This document shows positions 1-6,461 of a stretch of 16,307 nt of DNA, in pieces. The DNA is from JASFRS01 sp050114795. Its GTDB lineage: Bacteria; Pseudomonadota; Alphaproteobacteria; Sphingomonadales; CAKZYD01. Location of the stretch: NCBI GenBank assembly GCA_050114795.1, contig JASFRS010000042.1, forward strand, positions 1 through 16,307, given 5' to 3'. The translations under genes were made by a program, and so were the position numbers. Within the stretch, counting starts at the first letter, position 1. Each line of letters starts with the position of its first letter. The notes below the pieces were generated by a model that had not been told where the DNA came from, ran no database searches, and saw only the letters and a list, made by a program, of their open reading frames with translations.

Positions 1-744
1 GCAGGACGCCACCAGCGTCCGGTGTATAGGCTTTGGTCTGTTGTAAACGAGCTTTGCGCCCTTATGATCGCTTACGCACCCGCCTGCTTCTTCCAGGATT
101 AATCCTGCTGCTGCGAGGTCCCAATCATTTTTGGGGCGAAGGGTAAAGGCCGCATGTCGTGCGCCTTTGGCGACCAGAGCAAGTCGAAGCGCGATGGAAT
201 TTGGATTGTCAGAACGAATGCGGGGCCAGGGTTTTGGCCAAAGCCGTGATTTTATAAAGTCATCGGCGGCGACAATTTTCGCATCCTCAAGCTTTGACCG
301 GTCAGCGACTTGAATGGTTTCATCATTCAAATAGGCACCTTCGCTTTTAATAGCATGATAAAGATCGTCGCGGCAGGGATCGTAAAGGCAAGCCACTTTC
401 GCTTCGCCATCCTCGACCATGGCGATGGAAATCACATATTCGGGCCTTCCTTTTATGAAGGCCCGGGTGCCATCTATAGGGTCGACCACCCATATGCGCT
501 TGCAGGATAATCTGCTTTCATCGTCCTGGCTTTCTTCTGACAGCCAGCCATAATCCGAACGATGCGCCAGCAAGCCTTCCTTAAGAAGAGCGTTAACAGC
601 CAGGTCTGCTTCAGAAACGGGGTCGCCGGGGGTTTTATCCCAGGATTTTAACCCTTCCCCGGCAAAACTCCTTGCCAAAGCGCCACCTTTTTTGGCTAAG
701 GCCTTCATGACGCTTAAATCATCTAAATACTCAACTTCCGGCAA
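1..744 (-). CDS. Inositol-monophosphatase-family phosphatase (CysQ-like), 3' end outside window
   Basis: A Mg-dependent phosphatase of the inositol monophosphatase / 3'(2'),5'-bisphosphate nucleotidase superfamily; 248 residues are visible and the gene runs off the window edge. Seen in the protein: GDPVSEAD near residues 40-46, the metal-binding Glu pair in WLSEES near 67-72, the signature DPIDGT at 88-93, and NDWDLAAAG in the C-terminal third, matching the family's WDxAAG metal and substrate motif. I chose a TTG start at 744, inside the end of pmbA, because the family's N-terminal helix (here DDLSVMKALAKKGGALA) would be lost if the ATG at 708 were used. A GGA lies 6 bases before the TTG, and the ATG has no Shine-Dalgarno. 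The 14-base overlap with pmbA suggests translational coupling. The substrate cannot be fixed from sequence: PAP (CysQ), inositol phosphate and histidinol phosphate are all handled by relatives. Perhaps 10-20 C-terminal residues are missing. Confidence 0.9.
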   Translation of the reverse strand, partial: MPEVEYLDDLSVMKALAKKGGALARSFAGEGLKSWDKTPGDPVSEADLAVNALLKEGLLAHRSDYGWLSEESQDDESRLSCKRIWVVDPIDGTRAFIKGRPEYVISIAMVEDGEAKVACLYDPCRDDLYHAIKSEGAYLNDETIQVADRSKLEDAKIVAADDFIKSRLWPKPWPRIRSDNPNSIALRLALVAKGARHAAFTLRPKNDWDLAAAGLILEEAGGCVSDHKGAKLVYNRPKPIHRTLVASC

Positions 745-2044
745 TGGTCATCCGTTCTATTCTCAAGGTTGGGACATTCATGCCATAGCGGAATTCCAAA
801 TCATCCGCAGGTGTAAGGCTGGCATACATATCCAGGAGATTTCCGGCAATAGTGATTTCGGAAATTGGCCTTGTTATTTTACCGTTTTCAATAAGAAATC
901 CACTAGCTCCTCGACTGTAATCCCCGGTCACGCCATTTACACCCATGCCGATTAACTCGGTGACATAAAAGCCCATTTTGATATCAGCTAGAAGGTCGGA
1001 AACACTTAAATCGCCCGCTTCCATATAAAGGTTACTGGCGGTTGGGGAGGGTGGACCGCTAGGTGCACGGGCCGCATGTCCGGTCGTAGGTAAGTCGAGT
1101 TGTTTGCCAGTTGCGCTGTCAAGAAGCCAACTTTTCAATTCACCATTTTGCACGACGGCCAGCCTCTTGCAGGCTACGCCTTCCGCATCAAAATGACGAG
1201 ATTTCAAGCCCCTACGACGGGAGGGATCATCAATGATGTTAATGCGGTTATTAAAAATAGACTGCCCCATTTTTGAGCGCAGAAAACTGGTCCCCCGCGC
1301 AATGCTTTGACCGTTTACGGCGCTGGATAAATGTCCTAACAGGCTCTGACCCGCCCGCGGGTCAAATACGACAGGCATTTCTCCGGTTTTGATTTTGTCT
1401 GGATTTAAGCGGCGTACAGCGCGTTCTCCGGCACGTTTGCCGACTGTTGACGCACTTTCCAGGTCAGCCCAATGGCGCGCCGTCGTGTAATCATAATCCC
1501 TTTCCATGGCCGTGCCTTGGCCAGCCAGGACTGACGTAGATATAGAGCCCGAAGTGCCGGATTTTGAAGCAGCAAACCCATGGGACGTCGCAAGTGAAAT
1601 CTGCGCTCTGGACCATTGGGCGCCACCACCTTCTGAATTGCTTACGCCTTCCACGGCTCTTGCTGCATCCTCTGCCTCTAATGCGGTGGCGACAAGCTCA
1701 TTGGCGCTCACGTCGCGATCGTCATGAAGGTCATAATCTGGGCCAGTGGTATATAATCGGTCTTTATCTGCGAGGCAGGCATAGGGATCTTCCGGTGTGA
1801 CCTTTGCCATGGCGATTGCACGCTCAGCGCTTTGCTTTAAACTCTCACGATTTAAGTCCGAGGTTGCAACTATAGCCTGGCGGGCGCCGATAAAAACCCT
1901 CAGCCCCAAATCAGCACCTTCGGACGCGTCAATGTCTTCCCTTGCGCCTAGCCTGACCGATGCTGAAAGGGAATGCTTGCGTACAAGCAAAGTGTCTACT
2001 TTCTCTGCACCTGCTTGTCGGGAGTATTCAATTAGAAATGACAA
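731..2044 (-). CDS. pmbA: TldE/PmbA metalloprotease subunit
   Basis: The PmbA (TldE) half of the TldD/TldE protease, which in E. coli matures microcin B17 and degrades CcdA. TldE itself lacks the zinc-binding HExxxH, which resides in TldD; no HExxxH is visible here. Family landmarks seen are TNSEGG-like SNSEGGG, the MERDYDYT segment, LLGHLSSAV, the FDAEGV block, TGHAARAPSG, the strongly conserved GVNGVTGDYSRGASGF, and ISEITIAGNLLDM near the C-terminus. The given start is a TTG at 2044 and yields 437 residues, but it has no Shine-Dalgarno. The frame stays open upstream, and ten codons earlier an ATT at 2072-2074 sits 7 bases after AGGAG; starting there gives 447 residues and restores the expected N-terminal helix (see findings). 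The partner tldD is about 10 kb away on the same strand. Its end overlaps the phosphatase gene downstream. Confidence 0.93.
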   Translation of the reverse strand: MSFLIEYSRQAGAEKVDTLLVRKHSLSASVRLGAREDIDASEGADLGLRVFIGARQAIVATSDLNRESLKQSAERAIAMAKVTPEDPYACLADKDRLYTTGPDYDLHDDRDVSANELVATALEAEDAARAVEGVSNSEGGGAQWSRAQISLATSHGFAASKSGTSGSISTSVLAGQGTAMERDYDYTTARHWADLESASTVGKRAGERAVRRLNPDKIKTGEMPVVFDPRAGQSLLGHLSSAVNGQSIARGTSFLRSKMGQSIFNNRINIIDDPSRRRGLKSRHFDAEGVACKRLAVVQNGELKSWLLDSATGKQLDLPTTGHAARAPSGPPSPTASNLYMEAGDLSVSDLLADIKMGFYVTELIGMGVNGVTGDYSRGASGFLIENGKITRPISEITIAGNLLDMYASLTPADDLEFRYGMNVPTLRIERMTIAGS

Positions 2045-2074
2045 AATATCTAGATCGTGCGAATCAGTTGTAAT

Positions 2075-2090
2075 GTTAAATCTCCTCTCT
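2075..2090 (-). promoter_or_regulatory. Strong ribosome binding site pointing to an ATT start for pmbA
   Basis: Read on the minus strand, AGAGAGGAGA occupies 2090 to 2081 and is followed by TTTAAC and then ATT at 2074-2072. AGGAG-to-ATT spacing is 7 bases, which is ideal for initiation. No ATG, GTG or TTG lies in frame between this site and the TTG at 2044, which is about 37 bases from the AGGAG, too far to be served by it. This is the best Shine-Dalgarno in the region and it decides the start argument for pmbA. Confidence 0.6.
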
Positions 2091-2156
2091 TTTCTATTTG
2101 TTAACCATATTTTTTTACTAAATTTTAATATTTAAATATTTTTTTCTATTGTTTAA

Positions 2157-2253
2157 ATGCAAGTCTTTAAGGGAAAAATCTCTTTTCTGACAAATAGTTG
2201 TATATGACTAAAACATTTTGTAATTGAAAGAGTGGCAATATTTTTACTTGCAT
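2157..2253. promoter_or_regulatory. Divergent control region of pmbA and marR with a paired 8-mer
   Basis: This very AT-rich spacer separates pmbA (minus) from the MarR gene (plus). The 8-mer ATGCAAGT at 2157-2164 recurs inverted as ACTTGCAT at 2246-2253, so one copy lies toward each gene. The second copy extends into the imperfect palindrome ACTTGCATAAGT at 2246-2257. MarR-family regulators commonly bind short palindromes in the divergent promoter next to their own gene, so these copies are candidate operators; that is inference. I see only weak promoter-like hexamers here (TTGTAT at 2198 and TGTAAT at 2219, with a short 15-base spacer) and do not call them. The whole non-coding stretch runs from 2075 to about 2306. 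Confidence 0.35.
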
Positions 2254-2280
2254 AAGTTGCGCCCTTGCGCATGATTAATG

Positions 2281-2304
2281 CGTCGGCTCGGGGGGAGTCC
2301 GACG
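2281..2304 (+). promoter_or_regulatory. Hairpin presenting the marR Shine-Dalgarno in its loop
   Basis: CGTCGG (2281-2286) and CCGACG (2299-2304) are perfectly complementary. The 12-base loop contains GGGGGAG (2291-2297), which would serve as ribosome binding site for the ATG at 2307 with about 9 bases spacing. If translation instead began at the ATG at 2271, this would simply be coding sequence. The hairpin could tune translation of the regulator, but I have no comparative evidence. Confidence 0.35.
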
Positions 2305-2306
2305 AT

Positions 2307-2807
2307 ATGCTTGAGCGGAGCTCGCGTATCTTCTTTCTAAAAAGTATGAGTATCATGAACAAGCCATTGGGAAGTGATGAGATGAACGCTGTGGAGCAAG
2401 TAATCGATTTGTGTGCATGTGGAAACTTACGTCGGGCCACACGAATTGTAACCCGTCGTTATGATGATGCATTTCGTGGCACAGGGCTAAGGTCAACGCA
2501 ATTGACGATCTTAATGCATATTGCGAAGCAGGAAGAGGGAGCAATTTTGTCAGACCTTTCTCGTGCCATGGCGATGGATGCATCAACTTTAACTCGCAAT
2601 TTAACGCCACTTGAAAAAGCTGGCTATGTCTTTGCCGAAAAAACGCCGGCAGGTCGCCGCCGTTCCGTTCGTTTGACAGAAAAGGGCGAAGAAGTTCTCA
2701 GAGACGCTATGCCGCTTTGGGAAGAAGCGCAAACAGATATTGTGGGGATGATTGGAAAAGAGAATTTCGATCGCCTTCGTAAGGATCTTAATCGCTTGGA
2801 TAGTTGA
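2307..2807 (+). CDS. MarR-family winged-helix transcriptional regulator
   Basis: A DNA-binding repressor or activator of the MarR family, expected to act as a homodimer. The N-terminal dimerisation helix includes the Cys pair in LCACGNLRRATR (about residues 35-46). The recognition helix region is DLSRAMAMDASTLTRNLTPL (83-102), and the wing is the basic RRRSVRLTEKG (117-127); these are the standard MarR features. Cys residues at about 36 and 38 could sense oxidants or metals, though related MarR proteins carry CACxNLRR without a known role. The start is uncertain: ATG 2307 has GGGGGAG in front of it, while ATG 2271, 2346, 2355 and 2382 are alternatives; homology really begins around 2382. It is divergent from pmbA and convergent with ubiD. 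The regulated genes are unknown; self-regulation through the paired 8-mers upstream is plausible. Confidence 0.9.
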   Translation: MLERSSRIFFLKSMSIMNKPLGSDEMNAVEQVIDLCACGNLRRATRIVTRRYDDAFRGTGLRSTQLTILMHIAKQEEGAILSDLSRAMAMDASTLTRNLTPLEKAGYVFAEKTPAGRRRSVRLTEKGEEVLRDAMPLWEEAQTDIVGMIGKENFDRLRKDLNRLDS

Positions 2808-2814
2808 AAATATA

Positions 2815-2906
2815 GGAATGGGTGGCGCGCTTTAACGGGGATTCTGAGTTAATTAATCATGCTGTAAGCTGGCATATGAACTACCGGCTACCCATTCCAG
2901 AATCCC
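2815..2906 (+). other. Interleaved inverted repeats downstream of marR (possible terminator or pseudoknot)
   Basis: Eight bases after the marR stop codon, GGAATGGGT (2815-2823) is complementary to ACCCATTCC (2890-2898), and GGGATTCTG (2838-2846) is complementary to CAGAATCCC (2898-2906). Both are perfect 9-base matches. The arm order A, B, A', B' means the two stems cross, as in an H-type pseudoknot, or compete as alternative folds. The second arm pair is followed by the T-rich ATTTTATTCTTTT, so a marR terminator is one reading, although the 51-base loop is long for that. Confidence 0.45.
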
Positions 2907-2979
2907 ATTTTATTCTTTTACCTGCGGAGTATGGCAGGCAGTTGAATGTAGCTTTCCTGGAATTTTAAGGGAAGGAAAA

Positions 2980-3063
2980 TGGCTGCCGGCGTCTGTATTG
3001 AGTGTCTTGGAGGCCTTGGGGGGAGGCACAGTTCCATCGCCCGCTACAAGCGCTCGGCAGCCA
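2980..3063. repeat. Long inverted repeat, potential structured RNA
   Basis: TGGCTGCCG at 2980-2988 pairs perfectly with CGGCAGCCA at 3055-3063. Skipping one base (T3054), the stem continues GCG with CGC (2989-2991 with 3051-3053), giving 12 pairs with one bulge. Inside the loop GTGTCTT (from 3003) can pair with GAGGCAC ending near 3029 using G-T wobbles. There is no adjacent T-run for a terminator and no match I recognise to SRP RNA, 6S, tmRNA, RNase P or a known riboswitch. Confidence 0.4.
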
Positions 3064-3199
3064 GTCCCTAAATGCCCATTGTAATGGCCAAAGGCCAATC
3101 ACGCTTGGACACGGAACTTCACCAAAATGTGATATGCAATACAGAGTGTCAAGAAGTGTTGTATAGACATCAAATCAAATTGCCGGTTTTTCAACTACT

Positions 3200-4705
3200 C
3201 TACCAAATTGGTTTATTCTTGAGATTAAGTCCCAAATCGTCCCATAACTCATTGACTTTATTGATTGTCTCTCTATCCATCTGAATCTCATCACCCCACT
3301 CGCGGTTCGTTTCGCCGGAAAGCTTATTAGTGGCATCTAGGCCAAGCTTTCCGCCAAGTCCGGAGACGGGAGAAGCGAAATCCAGGTAATCGATGGGCGT
3401 ATTCTCAACTGTGACAATATCTCGCACGGGATCCATACGCGTTGATACGGCCCACATGACGTCTTTCCAATCTCGTGCGTTGATATCATCATCAACAACA
3501 ATCACGAATTTCGTGTACATGAATTGGCGTAAATAAGACCAGGTCGCCATCATCACGCGTTTTGCATGACCTGCATAAGCCTTTTTCATAGAAATGACTG
3601 CGATGCGGTAGGAGCACCCTTCGGGTGGAAGCCAGAAATCTACAATCTCTGGGAATTGCTGTTGGAGGAGAGGGATGAAAACTTCGTTCAATGCTTCGCC
3701 CAGAACGGAAGGTTCATCCGGTGGCCGTCCTGTATAAGTGGAGAGATAAATAGGCTTTTTTCGCATTGTAATGGCGGAAATCGTGAAGACAGGGAATTTC
3801 TCAACGGAATTATAATAACCAGTGTGGTCCCCATAGGGGCCTTCATCTTCATATTCATTAAGGCTGATAGTGCCCTCTAATATAATCTCTGCCTGGGCAG
3901 GAACTTGAATGGGTACCGTTTTCGCATCCACCAGCTCAACTTTTTTACCGCGCAATAGTCCTGCAAATTGATATTCGGATAGGCTGTCTGGTACTGGGGT
4001 TACCGCCGCCAGAATCGTGCCTGGGTCTGCACCAATGACAACGGCGCAAGGTAGAGGCTCTGATTTTTCCGCTTTCCATCTTTGGTGATGTTGCGCGCCG
4101 CCGCGGTGTTTCAGCCAGCGCATGATGGTTTTGTTTTTTCCTAACTTCTGCATGCGGTAAATGCCCAGGTTATAGCGGTCCTCAGCTGCATCGCTGGGGC
4201 CTTTCGTTACAACCAGGGGCCAGGTGATTAAGGGGGCGGGCTCTCCCGGCCAGCATGTCTGAATGGGGAGTTTGTCTAAATCTATGTCATCGCCCGTTAA
4301 CACCACTTCTTGACACGGCGCTTTGGATACGCGTTTCGGGCGCATCGCCATGACTTTTTTGACAAGAGGCAGCATGGAGGCTGCTTCCTTAATACCTCTT
4401 GGCGGCTCAGGCTGGCGCAGAAAGGCGAGGGTTTCACCTATTTCTCGTAAGCCATCAACGTCACGATCCATGCCCCAGGCAACACGGCGTACCGTGCCGA
4501 AAAGGTTGACGAGAACCGGCATATCCGATTTCTCACCTTTTTCATTGATTACATTTTCAAACAATAGTGCAGGTCCACCTTGGGCCAGGACCCGGGTGTG
4601 AATTTCTGTCATTTCCAGATTGGTGGAGACAGGCGTGCTAATGCGGACCAAATCACCTTTGGCCTCAAGCATGTCTATAAAGTCGCGTAATGATGTATAT
4701 GGCAT
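3200..4705 (-). CDS. ubiD: 4-hydroxy-3-polyprenylbenzoate decarboxylase
   Basis: UbiD removes the carboxyl group from 3-polyprenyl-4-hydroxybenzoate in ubiquinone synthesis, using the prenylated flavin cofactor made by UbiX. The 501-residue product matches E. coli UbiD closely over its length. It begins LRDFIDMLE, followed by GGPALLFENV, the CWPGEPAPLITW block, NLGIYRMQ (about 179-186, carrying the active-site Arg of the UbiD fold), GADPGTILAAVTPVPDSLSE, the acidic EGPYGDHTGYYN (288-299) and SPVSGLGGKLGLDATNK near the end. The ATG at 4705 is chosen because family homology starts here. The frame is open further upstream to 4840 with a TTG at 4792, but that stretch contains the terminator of the preceding gene. 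There is no Shine-Dalgarno before 4705; a promoter spaced exactly for leaderless initiation lies upstream. ubiX is not in the window. Confidence 0.97.
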   Translation of the reverse strand: MPYTSLRDFIDMLEAKGDLVRISTPVSTNLEMTEIHTRVLAQGGPALLFENVINEKGEKSDMPVLVNLFGTVRRVAWGMDRDVDGLREIGETLAFLRQPEPPRGIKEAASMLPLVKKVMAMRPKRVSKAPCQEVVLTGDDIDLDKLPIQTCWPGEPAPLITWPLVVTKGPSDAAEDRYNLGIYRMQKLGKNKTIMRWLKHRGGAQHHQRWKAEKSEPLPCAVVIGADPGTILAAVTPVPDSLSEYQFAGLLRGKKVELVDAKTVPIQVPAQAEIILEGTISLNEYEDEGPYGDHTGYYNSVEKFPVFTISAITMRKKPIYLSTYTGRPPDEPSVLGEALNEVFIPLLQQQFPEIVDFWLPPEGCSYRIAVISMKKAYAGHAKRVMMATWSYLRQFMYTKFVIVVDDDINARDWKDVMWAVSTRMDPVRDIVTVENTPIDYLDFASPVSGLGGKLGLDATNKLSGETNREWGDEIQMDRETINKVNELWDDLGLNLKNKPIW

Positions 4706-4711
4706 GGAAAG

Positions 4712-4740
4712 GATATAGCGTGCATTGGGCGTTGCGCCAA
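4712..4740 (-). promoter_or_regulatory. Predicted ubiD promoter placing +1 at the start codon
   Basis: On the minus strand TTGGCG (4740-4735) is followed by a 17-base spacer and TATATC (4717-4712), then CTTTCC and the ubiD ATG at 4705. Each hexamer matches the sigma-70 consensus in 4 of 6 positions with optimal spacing. The seventh base after the -10 element is the A of the ATG, so the transcript would be leaderless, consistent with the lack of a Shine-Dalgarno. This is a prediction by eye only. Confidence 0.45.
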
Positions 4741-4770
4741 AAGAAAAGACGCCCCCACGATTGGGGAGCG
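4739..4770 (-). terminator. Intrinsic terminator of the TPR-protein gene
   Basis: Read on the minus strand: CGCTCCCC (4770-4763), a short loop, GGGGGCG (4756-4750), then TCTTTTCTTTT down to 4739. A GC-rich stem with one G-T wobble followed by a T-rich tract is the textbook Rho-independent layout. It lies about 70 bases after the TPR gene's stop codon and ends just before the predicted ubiD promoter, so ubiD is likely transcribed separately. Confidence 0.7.
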
Positions 4771-4840
4771 TCCAGTAGGTCTCAAAGCCCAAAATTTCCG
4801 GGGAGAAATAGGGGCAGGGCCTTGAGTAAATTACAGTCGT

Positions 4841-5344
4841 TTAGCGGCTGGCTAACGTGTCATTTTCTAAAGCTGTAATAGCAGCCGTGATGGTATCTTC
4901 ATCGGGCTCAGCTTTTTGCGCAGCTTTATAATCGCTTAAAGCAGCGGCTTTGTCGCCGGAGAGGTAGCGTGCATGGCCGCGGTTGACCAAAGCCTGCCAG
5001 TATCCGCTGTCCAAAGCTAAAGCTTCGTCGCAAGCCGTGATGGCAGCTTGTTGGTTGCCCATCATGGATTCAGCCGCACATAAATTGGTATATGCGATTT
5101 TCATCAATGCTTTGCGTCCGCCTTTACGAATAACACCTTGGTAAATGTGCGCGGCATCTTCAGCACGTTCTTTTTTAAGCAGTTTGGTTGCAGCGCGGGT
5201 GGCCTCATTACCACCTCTCTTAATAGCGTAGTCTAGGTCTGCTGCGTTCGCGTTCGCAGCAAAACCAAAGCTCATTGTTGCAATCGCGAGAGAGGTTGTC
5301 GCAACTTTCTTCAAAATGCTTGTGGTTTCAATGGTCGGGCTCAT
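4841..5344 (-). CDS. Exported tetratricopeptide-repeat protein, function unknown
   Basis: A 167-residue protein with a signal peptide: basic KK at 12-13, a hydrophobic core, and a probable cleavage site after ANANA near residue 34-35. The mature part is made of TPR-like helix pairs. One hairpin covers about 60-100 (AEDAAHIYQGV...), and clearer repeats follow at about 95-150: AAITACDEALALDSGYWQAL and RGHARYLSGDKAAALSDYKA have the small-residue pattern and terminal Pro/Asp turns typical of TPRs. It should sit in the periplasm as a scaffold or protein-binding module; no partner is indicated. The start is supported by GAGG 8 bases before the ATG. It lies between ubiA and ubiD on the same strand, and a terminator follows it. 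There are no catalytic residues that I recognise. Confidence 0.85.
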   Translation of the reverse strand: MSPTIETTSILKKVATTSLAIATMSFGFAANANAADLDYAIKRGGNEATRAATKLLKKERAEDAAHIYQGVIRKGGRKALMKIAYTNLCAAESMMGNQQAAITACDEALALDSGYWQALVNRGHARYLSGDKAAALSDYKAAQKAEPDEDTITAAITALENDTLASR

Positions 5345-5453
5345 GATGAATACCTCGTCAGTTCTGGGATGTCGGAGATATAGTGATTGTTTTTACGAAT
5401 AGCTTTAGAAACATTCGCTTTTCAGATATTCATTTATGAATGATTAGAAAATC

Positions 5454-6377
5454 TTAATTTAGAAAGCCTGGAATTGCGATTGCAAGAAAGAGCATCAGGC
5501 CAAAAATATGATTCGACCGGAATAAGGCCAGGCAATTTTCTGGGTCATCTATATCCAGCCTGGAGATCTGCCACCCAAGATGCGCGCAAGCCGCCAAAAC
5601 AAGCGCTGCAGCCCAAAGCCCTCCACCTGCTAATATAGCGCTGGTGGTTAAAAGCAAAGTCGCAGAAAGGTAGAAGACGTTAAGCCATGTCTTCGTCTTT
5701 GCCCCGAAATGCAGAGCCGTTGATTTGACACCGATGAGTGCATCATCTTCCTTATCCTGATGTGCATAGATTGTGTCATAGCCCAGGGTCCAGAACAGTC
5801 CAGCCACATAAAGTAAAAGTGCTGGAATACCAACGTTTTGGTGGACAGCAGCCCAACCCATTAGCGCTCCCCAGTTAAATGCCAGGCCCAGCACCGCTTG
5901 CGGCCAATTGGTGAAACGTTTGGCAAAGGGATAGAGCGCTACAACAGGGATAGCGCCGAGACCCAGAACAATCGTGAAATTATTAAACTGCAGCAACACA
6001 AGCAGCCCGACCAGAGCCAGTGCAATTGTGAAAGCCCAGGCCTGTTTTTTGCTAAGCTGACCAGCGGGGATAGGGCGACCTTTAGTGCGCTCAACTTGCA
6101 CGTCAAAGTCCGCATCTACGATGTCATTATAGGCACAACCCGCACCGCGCATGACAAAGGCGCCAATGGCGAATAACAGCATATAAAAAAGTGAAATGCC
6201 CATCTCACCCGGCTTTAAACCCGCTAAAGCCAGGGACCACCAGCAGGGCCAAAGCAGCAGCCAAGTGCCAATTGGCCTGTCCGCACGTGCTAAACGCAGA
6301 TAGGGACGCAGACTCGACGGCATGATATCCACCCAGTTGCGGTTGCTGCTATCAGCCGGTTTTACGGGATCCGTCAT
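5454..6377 (-). CDS. ubiA: 4-hydroxybenzoate polyprenyltransferase
   Basis: UbiA is an integral inner-membrane prenyltransferase that attaches the polyprenyl chain to 4-hydroxybenzoate, the step before UbiD-type decarboxylation. Both Asp-rich Mg-diphosphate-binding motifs are present: NDIVDADFD at 84-92 and YDTIYAHQDKEDD at 200-212. The early motif RADRPIGTWLLLWPCWW (31-47) is typical of the bacterial 4-HB branch and helps to separate it from heme o and menaquinone prenyltransferases. At 307 residues with about eight to nine hydrophobic segments it is full length. The start at 6377 has only weak ribosome-binding potential; the internal Met at residue 19 is an alternative. It is divergent from rsmE with 84 bases between the start codons. 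The TPR gene follows 109 bases downstream. Confidence 0.97.
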   Translation of the reverse strand: MTDPVKPADSSNRNWVDIMPSSLRPYLRLARADRPIGTWLLLWPCWWSLALAGLKPGEMGISLFYMLLFAIGAFVMRGAGCAYNDIVDADFDVQVERTKGRPIPAGQLSKKQAWAFTIALALVGLLVLLQFNNFTIVLGLGAIPVVALYPFAKRFTNWPQAVLGLAFNWGALMGWAAVHQNVGIPALLLYVAGLFWTLGYDTIYAHQDKEDDALIGVKSTALHFGAKTKTWLNVFYLSATLLLTTSAILAGGGLWAAALVLAACAHLGWQISRLDIDDPENCLALFRSNHIFGLMLFLAIAIPGFLN

Positions 6378-6461
6378 ATTTAAGACTTCACATTTCCTGT
6401 ATTTCGTTCCAAGGAATCGCCTATGCCTGATTCACAGCTTTAGCACAAGGGCGCGTGTGAC

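Larger units (their letters stand above)
2808..3199. other. Non-coding spacer between convergent marR and ubiD
   Basis: About 390 bases without a gene I can support. Besides the interleaved repeats at 2815-2906 it holds a long-stem hairpin at 2980-3063, a small hairpin TGGCC-AAA-GGCCA near 3086-3098, and on the minus strand an isolated TTGACA hexamer (3152 to 3147) without a convincing -10 partner. A 62-codon minus-strand frame at 2910-3098 has no ribosome binding site or recognisable domain. The convergent arrangement means transcription enters from both sides, so structure here could act in termination or be part of a small RNA. Confidence 0.5.

Noticed and set aside
2910..3098. 62-codon minus-strand open frame in the marR-ubiD spacer
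   Set aside because: No ribosome binding site, no recognised domain, and it coincides with the inverted-repeat hairpin; kept only as part of the spacer description.
4706..4840. In-frame N-terminal extension of ubiD to the TTG at 4792 or beyond
   Set aside because: The family starts at the ATG at 4705, and the extension spans a convincing terminator of the preceding gene.
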